From: an uncultured Marvinbryantia sp. | GTDB taxonomy: Bacteria > Bacillota > Clostridia > Lachnospirales > Lachnospiraceae | Length of the DNA stretch: 44,513 nt | Assembly (NCBI GenBank): GCA_934373455.1 | Contig: CAKRON010000012.1 | Span: 1-44,513, forward strand | Direction of reading: 5' to 3' | In this document: positions 28,454 to 36,293 of the stretch, in pieces | Layout of the letters: every line of letters starts with the position of its first letter | How positions within the stretch are numbered: position 1 is the first letter of the stretch | The notes under the pieces: generated by a model | Seen by the model: only the letters and a program-made list of their open reading frames with translations | Databases searched by the model: none | What the model was told of the DNA's origin: nothing | Program-made: the position numbers and the translations under genes

Positions 28454-29773
28454 TTAAAACACAAGGCTTCCGTCTTTCATTGGCAGATCACCATTTTCGT
28501 CAAAGTTCCATTCTTCTGGTTCTGAAATAATTTCAAGTTTTCCTTTATATTCTTCATTATCTTTAATTTCTTCCAAATAAGCTTCTGACAATAATATTTC
28601 ACCAATATTCAAACTGTTCGGTATACGGACAATCCGTGCATGTTCTTTGTCGATTTCATTACAGGTCTGCAGGCAGCACTGGATACATTCTTTATCACTT
28701 TCCATGACAATTGGGATACGAACACCACCAAGAACGGTACATGTAATCGCATTTGGATACATAGATTTCAGATCAAGCTGCTTGTATACTCGTGCTGTGG
28801 TTGCACTGGAATATCCCAGTCCAATTCCATTCCCGTGAGTCTCAGGACTTAAGTTCAGAACAGCTACTCTCTGCGCATCAATTCCACCGCTGGCACAGTT
28901 GGTACAAAAAGTTCCGGTGATATTTGGATCCATACCGTCTCCGCTGAAATTCTTACCAATCTGATCTACAACCAGCACATCACAGGAATCCACCCAGATA
29001 CGTGGCATCAGCGATTTGGCATATTCCAGAAGAGCCGGCTCTTTATCATTGATCTCTTCTGCTGCAACTGCTCCGATCCAACAGGTCTCTTCAAATGCAT
29101 TTTCAATAGTTGGCACAGCAAACAATATCGGTGCATTTGCAATAATTGCACGTCCAAAAGACGGCACATTCTTGTGCATATTCTGAAATCCAGCTGCATG
29201 ACAGATAGTTGCTCCATACTGCTTTCCCAGACCGATTGCCATCATCTTCATCATACCACTCTCATAAGGTCCTCTGAATGCAGTATGTGGCTTGATACGA
29301 CATCCGAGAATAATTCCGTCTGCTTCGGCTGCATTCTTGTCGATGTAAACATCTACGCCCTCTGCATTCTTACCGATACATTTTACTTCCATTGAGGAAA
29401 CAATCGGGCATCCACAATATTCTTCTGTAATACCATATCCAGTCAGGATCTCTTTCTGTCCTTCTGCTGTTGCTCCACCGTGACTACCCATTGCAGGTAC
29501 AATAAACGGCTGTGCGCCCTGTTCCTTACAGAAATCTACAATGCATTTTGTAGTCAATGCCACATTTGAAATTCCTCTGGAACCTGCAGTTATCGCAATA
29601 CGCATCCCAGATTTTACTCTGTCTTTAAATTTCGGTTCAGATAACAGATCATGAATGATCTCAGGTATTTTTTCTACTTCAATCTTGTCATGTGGAAATA
29701 TCTGTTTTACACGAAACATCTTTGGTAATTTTGTTCCGCTTACAATATCTGCAACAAATTGTCTTTCTCTCAT
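28454..29773 (-). CDS. LarA-superfamily nickel-pincer isomerase-like protein (copy 2)
   Basis: A 439-residue lactate-racemase-domain protein, clearly different from the copy at 13482-14750. Cofactor-site candidates are Ser65-Arg66 (TAGSRGIS), His98 (GSHGG), His163 (KPHTAF), Lys176 (SGMMKMMAIGLGK) and His192 (ICHAAG). The Lys-His spacing of 16 matches LarA. It resembles the group that current annotation calls nickel pincer cofactor-dependent isomerase with no assigned substrate. It leads the larA2-uxaB2-uxaA operon behind a perfect consensus promoter with a GntR-type operator. From context its substrate should be a sugar acid or its lactone on the way to tagaturonate or altronate; this is inference. 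Confidence 0.8.
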   Translation of the reverse strand: MRERQFVADIVSGTKLPKMFRVKQIFPHDKIEVEKIPEIIHDLLSEPKFKDRVKSGMRIAITAGSRGISNVALTTKCIVDFCKEQGAQPFIVPAMGSHGGATAEGQKEILTGYGITEEYCGCPIVSSMEVKCIGKNAEGVDVYIDKNAAEADGIILGCRIKPHTAFRGPYESGMMKMMAIGLGKQYGATICHAAGFQNMHKNVPSFGRAIIANAPILFAVPTIENAFEETCWIGAVAAEEINDKEPALLEYAKSLMPRIWVDSCDVLVVDQIGKNFSGDGMDPNITGTFCTNCASGGIDAQRVAVLNLSPETHGNGIGLGYSSATTARVYKQLDLKSMYPNAITCTVLGGVRIPIVMESDKECIQCCLQTCNEIDKEHARIVRIPNSLNIGEILLSEAYLEEIKDNEEYKGKLEIISEPEEWNFDENGDLPMKDGSLVF

Positions 29774-29776
29774 ATT

Positions 29777-29812
29777 TCACCCTTCCTTACCTGTTGAACA
29801 ATTTTTTTGCAT
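29777..29812 (-). CDS. Possible 11-codon leader ORF before larA2
   Basis: An ATG at 29812 with GGGAGGA 3-4 bases upstream opens an 11-residue frame (MQKNCSTGKEG) that stops at 29777, 3 bases before the larA2 start. The last codons contain the larA2 ribosome site (AAGGAAGGGTG). Ribosomes finishing this frame would arrive at larA2, so it could couple or tune translation. No conservation information is available here. Confidence 0.3.
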   Translation of the reverse strand: MQKNCSTGKEG

Positions 29813-29837
29813 TTTCCTCCCGTTCCATATGTATTAC

Positions 29838-29882
29838 CTGTTGTATACATCAGATTATATATCCTGTTTTCCTAAGTGTCAA
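29838..29882 (-). promoter_or_regulatory. larA2-uxaB2-uxaA promoter and GntR-type operator
   Basis: On the minus strand TTGACA (29882-29877), exactly 17 bases, TATAAT (29859-29854): both boxes are perfect. The 16-base palindrome CTGATGTATACAACAG (29853-29838, one mismatched pair) follows the -10 directly and covers the start point. It shares TGTATACA with three other sites in the window. Confidence 0.85.
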
Positions 29883-29934
29883 TTGTACATTACTATCATA
29901 TTTCCATTATGCTTTTTATGCACTTTTCACCAAT

Positions 29935-31086
29935 CTATTCTTCAGTCCACTTTTGAACACACAATGTCAAAATTGCTGCTGCTAAACATATCCCTGCAAA
30001 CACTCTATATGCTATTCTCATAGATGCATTCTGCACAACTGTGCCTCCCAGCATTGGAAGTACGGTCATTCCAACTGCATATATAGTCTGATACAGTCCC
30101 ATTGCTGTGGATTTTACTTCTGATGCTATTCCTTTCATTGCTTCAGCAGTAAGACTGGAAAACAGCAGCCCTGTTGCCATACCAGGCAGGATCTGCAATA
30201 CGTAAATCTGACTGATCTGATTTACTTCCGGCATCAGCAGTAAATAAACTGCATTCATAACAAAAACAGTCGATATCAATTCCTTTACCGGAATCTTTTC
30301 GCACTGTTTCGTAGATGAAAATTTTGCCCACAGCACTGCTGAAATCATATAGATTGTAGATGCAATCCCCACTTCTTTCAGACTTCCGCCAAGGCTGGTA
30401 ACAATTTGCATAGAAAAAGACATGGCTGTTGCCGCCTGTATTCCCTGCTGAACCAACGCCAGCAACGAAAACAAAAGCAATCGTTTGCGATGGCATAAAG
30501 CCAGTTGTGCACTTAATTCCACTTTTTTCTGCTTTCTATCCTTTGCGGCTGTCAGTGATAATGCAAATCCCAGACAGATCAATCCTGCAAGTACACTAAA
30601 ACCACAGATTATCTGCATCCCCACTGCTTGATACAGTAACGTACTGATTACAAATCCTCCAAGCATGCCAATATTATTGGCAAACACTATTTTTCCTGTT
30701 GCTTTCCTCTGTTCCTCATCTGGATAATAACTCATGTACAGCACCATAAAAGAAATCCACATGGCACTTGCCAGGCCGGAAAAAATATTTCCGATAAAAA
30801 ATCCCAGACTGTTATTTAGAAAAATACGAAATACAGATGCTATTGCCGCTGCTCCCCCGCCTGTTAATATAAAAATTTTATGATAGTTTTGGCGGTCAGC
30901 AAGAATTCCTACCGGGAATCTTAAAAGCATCTGTGAAATACCATAGGCTCCTACAATGATTCCGATCTGATTGCTTGCAGCACCGATTACTTTCAGATAG
31001 GTTGTCTGATATGGGATATACACATACATGGCAATCCAGAAAAATATAACTGCAATAAAAAGTTTATCTCTGTTCTGCATTTTCAT
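29935..31086 (-). CDS. Major facilitator superfamily transporter
   Basis: A 383-residue, twelve-helix MFS protein. The family loop between helices 2 and 3 is seen as FPVGILADRQNYHK, and a long basic cytoplasmic loop (TAAKDRKQKKVELSA, about residues 185-200) separates the two halves. I chose the ATG at 31086 because GAGGG lies 5 bases upstream; earlier in-frame ATGs overlap this site. It is a single-gene unit with a TTGTATACAA operator about 31 bases upstream, so it is probably part of the same regulon as larA2 and the ABC importer. The substrate may be a sugar acid, or it may export an excess intermediate; the sequence does not tell. Confidence 0.8.
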   Translation of the reverse strand: MKMQNRDKLFIAVIFFWIAMYVYIPYQTTYLKVIGAASNQIGIIVGAYGISQMLLRFPVGILADRQNYHKIFILTGGGAAAIASVFRIFLNNSLGFFIGNIFSGLASAMWISFMVLYMSYYPDEEQRKATGKIVFANNIGMLGGFVISTLLYQAVGMQIICGFSVLAGLICLGFALSLTAAKDRKQKKVELSAQLALCHRKRLLLFSLLALVQQGIQAATAMSFSMQIVTSLGGSLKEVGIASTIYMISAVLWAKFSSTKQCEKIPVKELISTVFVMNAVYLLLMPEVNQISQIYVLQILPGMATGLLFSSLTAEAMKGIASEVKSTAMGLYQTIYAVGMTVLPMLGGTVVQNASMRIAYRVFAGICLAAAILTLCVQKWTEE

Positions 31087-31116
31087 TTTTACCCTCATTT
31101 TACATTGCATTTGTTA

Positions 31117-31126
31117 TTGTATACAA
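31117..31126. promoter_or_regulatory. GntR-type operator TTGTATACAA upstream of the MFS gene
   Basis: A perfect 10-base palindrome, identical in its core to the operators at 29838, 38445 and 39652. It lies between the gntR2 stop and the MFS start. No good -35/-10 pair was found around it, so the exact promoter is not resolved. Confidence 0.72.
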
Positions 31127-31140
31127 AATTAATTATTTTT

Positions 31141-31195
31141 TTAGCCTTTAAAATCAGATTTACTGCATATGCATAAAGCTGACATTAAAGGCTAA
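31141..31195. repeat. Inverted repeat between gntR2 and the MFS gene
   Basis: TTAGCCTTTAA (31141-31151) pairs with TTAAAGGCTAA (31185-31195); TCAG/CTGA extends it inside a 2x2 mismatch. The T-run (TTTTTT, 31196-31201) is on the plus-strand side, whereas both neighbouring genes are on the minus strand. It may still act as a stop or stability element for gntR2 RNA. Confidence 0.5.
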
Positions 31196-31199
31196 TTTT

Positions 31200-31868
31200 T
31201 TACAAAAACATATCACTATTCTGAAAAATTGCATCAAATGAAGCTCTTTTTGAAAACAACAGATGCTCTTTCATCGCACTTGCTGCCTGCTCCCAGCTTC
31301 CGTAGATACAATAATCTACGATTTTCAGATGTTCATCCTGTGTTTCTGTCATACGGTTCTTTCCCCTTGCCCCTGACAATATCCGCAGTCTGAGATTCTG
31401 ATTATAGATCTGCTCATACATGGAAAGAAAATACTCATTTTCCATTGCATTAATAAACTCAATATGAAACTGGTCATCGATCTCATACAGATTCTCCGGC
31501 ATTCCCCTTCCATTCTTCACAGCGTCTTTTATTTTCTGGAAGGTTTCTTTATACTCAACAAACTTTTCTCTGCTGATCTTACTTCCATAATACTCAATTG
31601 CATATGGCTCAATCAGCATTCGCGCTTCATACACTGCATTGATATCTCTGATCGATAACGGTGCAACCATGATTCCTTTCTTCGGTAAAATATGTACCAG
31701 CCGTTCCTGTTCCAGTCGGCTTAAGGCATCTCGAATAGGAGTCCTGCTTGCACCAATCTCTTCTTTTAACTTTTCTTCATTCAGTAAATCATTCGGTGCA
31801 TATTCACAGTTAATGATTTTTTCTTTGATAATGTTATACGCCTGTTGTTTTAAAGATTCTTTTTTCAT
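31200..31868 (-). CDS. GntR-family (FCD) regulator (GntR2)
   Basis: A 222-residue GntR regulator, FCD type. The winged helix (about residues 5-72) contains EEKLKEEIGASRTPIRDALSRLEQERLV. The effector domain (about 80-205) carries the FCD Asp/His pattern (YEIDDQFHIEF, TQDEHLKIVD) that usually holds a metal and a carboxylic-acid ligand. It lies directly downstream of the ABC/lactonase genes and directly upstream of the MFS gene. The four TTGTATACAA-type operators surround it, and that motif fits the GT..AC half-sites of GntR proteins, so it is the best candidate for their repressor. The ATG is preceded by a GGTGG site. Confidence 0.88.
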   Translation of the reverse strand: MKKESLKQQAYNIIKEKIINCEYAPNDLLNEEKLKEEIGASRTPIRDALSRLEQERLVHILPKKGIMVAPLSIRDINAVYEARMLIEPYAIEYYGSKISREKFVEYKETFQKIKDAVKNGRGMPENLYEIDDQFHIEFINAMENEYFLSMYEQIYNQNLRLRILSGARGKNRMTETQDEHLKIVDYCIYGSWEQAASAMKEHLLFSKRASFDAIFQNSDMFL

Positions 31869-31963
31869 ACTTATCCACCATTACAATATTTCTATTATAT
31901 TTTCTGTTCTTTCGCTTCTGATAGTAAAATGTAAGTGAAAGAAATAACATTTTGCATAATATG

Positions 31964-31992
31964 ATATCATACTTTGGCAGAAAAGTAGTCAA
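31964..31992 (-). promoter_or_regulatory. Possible gntR2 promoter with overlapping palindrome
   Basis: On the minus strand TTGACT (31992-31987) is followed after 15 or 17 bases by TATGAT or TGATAT. The perfect 12-base palindrome TATGATATCATA (31960-31971) overlaps the -10 area. It is unlike the TTGTATACAA sites, so the regulator involved is unknown. The spacing ambiguity makes this tentative. Confidence 0.35.
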
Positions 31993-32007
31993 AATATTTA
32001 ATAAATC

Positions 32008-32805
32008 TTACACTTTTTTTGTTTCATTCAGCGATTTTCCATTCCAGAGTATCATTTCTCCCTGACACATAAAATAATATGGACTGTCTTTTGCTTCCAG
32101 ATGCATTTCCCGGTCAAATAAATACGGATCACTTCCGTGCCGAATAAATGTCCAAAAATGACTCGGTATAGTCAGTTTTGGTTTTACCAGATTCACCAGA
32201 TCCACTGCTTCACAGGAATTCATATTCCCATATTCCCCATTAATAGGCACAATCAGTACATCCACATCTTTAGATGCTGCATACTGCATTCTCGTACACT
32301 GATAGGACGTGTCGCCTGAAAAATAGAGCAAATGTCCTTCTGTACGGATCAACATCCCAATTGCATCCGGTGCATGATCTCCATGGTCTGCAAAAACTGC
32401 CTCCATTTCAAATCCTTTGTACTCTCCCTTCGTTCCCTCATCAAAGAGTACAAGCTGTTCCTGGGATATCCCCGCCTTTACACACATGTCATATGCTGTC
32501 TTTGGTGCAAAGAGCTTTGTTTCCGGATTGCGTTTCATCATATCCGGTATAATATCCATGTCCAGATGATCTTCATCATGATGACTGATCACCAATACAT
32601 CCGGATTCAAGTCTTCCGGTTCCATGACTGCCATCATAAGCCTTTTTAACCCGCAGATCCGCTCCACTGCATCTGACAAATACGGATCAACTGCAAGTAC
32701 TTCATTCTTACTGTTTTTTAACAGGAAGCCTGCCTGTCCCAACCAGAATATAGCCACCTCGCCTTTTTGTGGATGACAGTTTTTTAATTTATCAACAAAA
32801 TACAT
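32008..32805 (-). CDS. UlaG-like metallo-beta-lactamase-fold hydrolase (possible lactonase)
   Basis: A 265-residue MBL-fold hydrolase. Metal motifs are SHHDEDHLD (HxDxDHxD, about residues 74-82), the Asp of FADHGDHAPD, FSGDTSY and the late SHFWTF His. This layout is that of the UlaG/YcbL-like branch, in which UlaG opens L-ascorbate-6-phosphate lactone. No phosphate-sugar transport (PTS) genes are nearby, so a non-phosphorylated sugar-acid lactone is more likely than ascorbate phosphate. It starts 24 bases after the amidohydrolase gene, within the ABC importer operon. A GGGGG ribosome site precedes the ATG. Assignment to MBL fold is firm, substrate is inference. Confidence 0.8.
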   Translation of the reverse strand: MYFVDKLKNCHPQKGEVAIFWLGQAGFLLKNSKNEVLAVDPYLSDAVERICGLKRLMMAVMEPEDLNPDVLVISHHDEDHLDMDIIPDMMKRNPETKLFAPKTAYDMCVKAGISQEQLVLFDEGTKGEYKGFEMEAVFADHGDHAPDAIGMLIRTEGHLLYFSGDTSYQCTRMQYAASKDVDVLIVPINGEYGNMNSCEAVDLVNLVKPKLTIPSHFWTFIRHGSDPYLFDREMHLEAKDSPYYFMCQGEMILWNGKSLNETKKV

Positions 32806-32829
32806 TTTTTTACCCCCAGTATGTGTTTT

Positions 32830-33741
32830 TTAAAATTGATAAACTCTCATCGCATTTTCATAAAACATCTTTTCCAGATCAGACTGACAGAATTGTCCGC
32901 TCTCTATGATATAATCTGTGAGTTTCTCATAGCTATTCTTTATCAAAACTGACGGAATATCTGTTCCCCAGAGTAAATGTTCTGTTCCCACAATCTCTGC
33001 TGCCTTTTTAATATAATCCAGCCCTGTCGGGAACGGATATTCTTCCGGCTGTACATTAAACGGTACTGCAGCAAGGTCAAAATATACATTGTCCAGCTTC
33101 AGGCAATTGATACTTTCTTCAAATATCCCTGTTGTGTGATCCTTTAAGGTCGGTGCCAGTAAATGGCAAACCACAATCTTCATTTTCTGACATTCCTGCG
33201 CAATCTTTCTGACTGCTTCCGGCTGAAAGCTTTCCATACCCGGACTTCCGATATCTAATACCATCACAATACCCTGTTCCTCACATTTTTTTGCAATTGG
33301 AAGGAACACTTCATCTAATTTATACGGGTGGTGATAGGACATCAAACCACCTCCAGAACTGGTCTCAAATTTCAGAATCTTAAATCCCAGTTCATTCACC
33401 AGTCTCTCATGGATCTTGTCTGCATATCTGCTCATCGGGTCATAGGTTCCTGCCCCGATAAACATATCAGAATGGGTCTTTATCGCTTCTGCCACATATT
33501 CATTGGCAAATCCATAAAAGCTTCCCTGAAGCAATACTGCTTTTTCTACCCCTTTTGATTTTAAGAACTCATAACAGGTCTCATAAGTAAACGCGTCTTC
33601 ACCGAGATGAGGTGGGATCATTTCCACCTCATCTCCATTTGCCCATCTTGCTTTTCCACCTCCAATTGGATACAACTCACCTTCTCCGCGGAATCCCTGA
33701 AGATTTTTAAATACATGAACATGTGCATCTACGATTTTCAT
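32830..33741 (-). CDS. Amidohydrolase-2 family protein (possible sugar lactonase)
   Basis: A 303-residue TIM-barrel metal hydrolase of the amidohydrolase-2 family (PF04909). Metal residues appear in VDAHVHVF at the N-terminus, in the VCHLLAPT region and in WGTDIPS near the C-terminus; the end NAMRVYQF is also family-like. Relatives include sugar lactonases such as L-fucono-, L-rhamnono- and L-galactono-lactonases, as well as decarboxylases. Between a sugar ABC importer and another possible lactonase, opening of an imported sugar lactone is the likely job. It lies 37 bases after the last permease gene. Confidence 0.78.
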   Translation of the reverse strand: MKIVDAHVHVFKNLQGFRGEGELYPIGGGKARWANGDEVEMIPPHLGEDAFTYETCYEFLKSKGVEKAVLLQGSFYGFANEYVAEAIKTHSDMFIGAGTYDPMSRYADKIHERLVNELGFKILKFETSSGGGLMSYHHPYKLDEVFLPIAKKCEEQGIVMVLDIGSPGMESFQPEAVRKIAQECQKMKIVVCHLLAPTLKDHTTGIFEESINCLKLDNVYFDLAAVPFNVQPEEYPFPTGLDYIKKAAEIVGTEHLLWGTDIPSVLIKNSYEKLTDYIIESGQFCQSDLEKMFYENAMRVYQF

Positions 33742-33778
33742 TCCAAATCACCCCGTCTTTATGTTTATCATTCCAATT

Positions 33779-34789
33779 TTATGCTTCTGCTTTTACTTTC
33801 TTCTTAAAGAGCCCGCCCTTCTGTAAACCGCTCTTCTTATAACGAACCTGTGCATCCAGTGCAACTGCTGCAATAATTACGATACATTTAAAAATTCCGT
33901 GGTAATCGGAAGTGACACCCATCAGTCGTAAGCCATTCTGGACCACACCTACCAGAAATGCCCCCCAGATAGCAGCCAGTACGGAACCTTCTCCACCCAT
34001 CAGAGAAGCTCCTCCAACTACCAGTGCCGTCAGCACATAGTTATCATATCCCTGTGCCGCTTTTGCAATTGCCTGACGGTTCATACTTGCCAGTACAATT
34101 CCTGCCAGTGCAGCAGTAAAGCCAGATGCCACATAAGCAATGATAGTAACCAGCCGGCTCTTTACACCGGATAAACGGCATGCTTCTGAGTTACCGCCAA
34201 CTGCATAAATATTTCTTCCAAGTACTGTTTTATTCAATACAATATAGGAAAGGAGTGTCATAAATGCCATAATGAAAATGGAAAATGGAATTCCAAATAA
34301 ACGTCCGCCTCCAAGGAATGCGAAGAAGTCTGGTTTCATACAGGCAATTACATTATTGCCGGTTAATAACTGTGCGATTCCATATACAATATTCTGTGTT
34401 GCCAGTGTGATCAAAAATGCAGGTACTCCAAACTGTGTTACAATCAGACCATGAATCAGTCCTACCACACATCCAAGAAGCAGTCCTCCGACAATACCGA
34501 TCAGTACACCTGTCATGGAATAATCATGTGCCACAATCTGTGTAACTGCCAGTGCACCTGCAGCAGCTGCAACCGCTCCTACAGACAGGTCAATTCCTCC
34601 AAGAAGAATTGGAAAAATTGTACCACATACCATAATGCCATAAATGGATATGGATAATAAAATACTTTTCATATTTGCCGCGGTCAGGAATACTCCCGGC
34701 TGAAGTATGGTCAATACAAGCATAATCACTACAAGAATCCATAACTTCTGTGATCTGCCAAGAACTTTTTTGATTTTATCCTTATTCAT
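33779..34789 (-). CDS. Ribose-type ABC transporter permease (second permease)
   Basis: A 336-residue membrane permease of the RbsC/AraH/XylH family with about eight to ten helices. Family marks are ILLGGIDLSVGAVAA near residue 65-80 and VVGGASLMGGEGSV and IWGAFLVGVVQNGL in the second half. I chose the ATG at 34789, with GGAGG 9-10 bases upstream; it overlaps the ATPase stop by 8 bases. The basic C-terminal tail (KKKVKAEA) is cytoplasmic. Together with the permease at 36293-37294 it probably forms a two-subunit channel. Confidence 0.88.
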   Translation of the reverse strand: MNKDKIKKVLGRSQKLWILVVIMLVLTILQPGVFLTAANMKSILLSISIYGIMVCGTIFPILLGGIDLSVGAVAAAAGALAVTQIVAHDYSMTGVLIGIVGGLLLGCVVGLIHGLIVTQFGVPAFLITLATQNIVYGIAQLLTGNNVIACMKPDFFAFLGGGRLFGIPFSIFIMAFMTLLSYIVLNKTVLGRNIYAVGGNSEACRLSGVKSRLVTIIAYVASGFTAALAGIVLASMNRQAIAKAAQGYDNYVLTALVVGGASLMGGEGSVLAAIWGAFLVGVVQNGLRLMGVTSDYHGIFKCIVIIAAVALDAQVRYKKSGLQKGGLFKKKVKAEA

Positions 34790-36293
34790 TCTTTTCGCCC
34801 TCCTTCGCAAGAATTCCGGACTCTGCCATCAGGATATCTTCCTGGGTAATGGTTCCGCTTGAAAATTCTGTAAAGATTTCACCTTTTCGCATAACAATGA
34901 TTCGATGTGACACTCTTAAAAGTTCCTGTAAATCTGATGATACCATGATAACAGAAGTTCCTTTTGCTGCCAGTTCTTCCAGAATCTTATAGATCTCATC
35001 CTTTGCTCCGATATCAATTCCTGCCGTAGGTTCATCAATAATCAGAAGCTTCAGATCGCGGCTCAGCCATTTTGCAAGAACTGCTTTCTGCTGATTACCA
35101 CCGGAAAGATTTCCAACCGGTACCTGTGAGTTATTTGGTCTGATCCTCAGACGGTCTACCATATCATTTCCCAGTTTCTTCTCTCCCGGTCTGTCAACAA
35201 AATTATACTTGGATAATGTGTCATAATTCGTAAGCGCCACATTTTTTTCAATAGACAGAAGTGGTGTAAATCCCTGATTTCTACGGTCTTCCGGGACAAA
35301 TCCAAATCCGTCTTTGATGCTCTTGCCAATTTTACGGTCTAATGGTTTTCCTTCAAATTCCACCGTACCGCCATCACACGGATCTGCACCGTAAATGCAT
35401 CTCATAACCTCTGTACGGCCGGCTCCCACCAGTCCGGCAAATCCTACAATTTCACCTTCATGAATATCAAAGCTGATGTTCTTAAATACACCTTTTCTTG
35501 TCAAATTCTTTACACTCAGTCTGACTGGTTCATCTGAAACTCTCAGATTATTGGATGCGGTTGCTTCACTTAATTCTTTTCCGATCATAAGACGTACGAC
35601 ATCTGCCGGAATGATCTGATCTTTATTCAATACCGCTTCTGTTACACCATCTCTTAAAACAGTCAGTCTGTCTGATAAACGATATACTTCTTCCAGACGA
35701 TGAGAAATATAAATAACACTTACACCATCCGCACGAAGCTGCTCTACAATTCCAAACAAAGCATTGGATTCTTTTGCACTTAAGGATGCAGTAGGTTCAT
35801 CCATGATGATCAGTTTTGATTCTTTGCTCAGCGCCTTTAAAATCTCAACGGTCTGTCGCTGTGCAATCGTCAATGTCTCAACAATAGAATCCGGATTAAT
35901 GCCAAATCCATATTTGTCAATCAGATCTTTCACCTGCTTACGCATTTTACGTGCATTGACAAATCCCAATTTGCTTTCTTCATTTCCCAACATGACATTC
36001 TGCATGACTGTCAGTGTCGGAATCAGACTCAGTTCCTGATATACAACACCAATACCAAGCTTGGTTGCATCATTTCTGTTATTAATCTCAACCGGTTTGC
36101 CGCACCAGTAAATCTGTCCGCCATCTTTAGGATAGATACCTGTCAGGATTTTAATCAGCGTAGATTTTCCTGCACCATTTTCCCCCATCAGAGCATGCAC
36201 TTCTCCTGCATCTACAGAAAAATTAACTTTCTTTAATACAGCGGTTCCGTTGAAGCTTTTTTCGATCTCTTTCATTTCCAGTAATGCTGACAT
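34782..36293 (-). CDS. Ribose-type sugar ABC transporter ATP-binding protein (tandem ABC domains)
   Basis: A 503-residue RbsA/MglA/XylG-type ATPase with two fused ABC domains. The first (about residues 4-235) has Walker A GENGAGKSTLIK and Walker B LIIMDEPTASLS. The second (about 255-495) has a degenerate Walker A (GLVGAGRTEVMR), the signature NLSGGNQQKAVLAKWL and LLIIDEPTAGID. This asymmetry is normal for the family. The start overlaps the upstream permease stop (TAATG) and its end overlaps the next permease, giving tight translational coupling across the importer genes. Confidence 0.93.
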   Translation of the reverse strand: MSALLEMKEIEKSFNGTAVLKKVNFSVDAGEVHALMGENGAGKSTLIKILTGIYPKDGGQIYWCGKPVEINNRNDATKLGIGVVYQELSLIPTLTVMQNVMLGNEESKLGFVNARKMRKQVKDLIDKYGFGINPDSIVETLTIAQRQTVEILKALSKESKLIIMDEPTASLSAKESNALFGIVEQLRADGVSVIYISHRLEEVYRLSDRLTVLRDGVTEAVLNKDQIIPADVVRLMIGKELSEATASNNLRVSDEPVRLSVKNLTRKGVFKNISFDIHEGEIVGFAGLVGAGRTEVMRCIYGADPCDGGTVEFEGKPLDRKIGKSIKDGFGFVPEDRRNQGFTPLLSIEKNVALTNYDTLSKYNFVDRPGEKKLGNDMVDRLRIRPNNSQVPVGNLSGGNQQKAVLAKWLSRDLKLLIIDEPTAGIDIGAKDEIYKILEELAAKGTSVIMVSSDLQELLRVSHRIIVMRKGEIFTEFSSGTITQEDILMAESGILAKEGEKNE

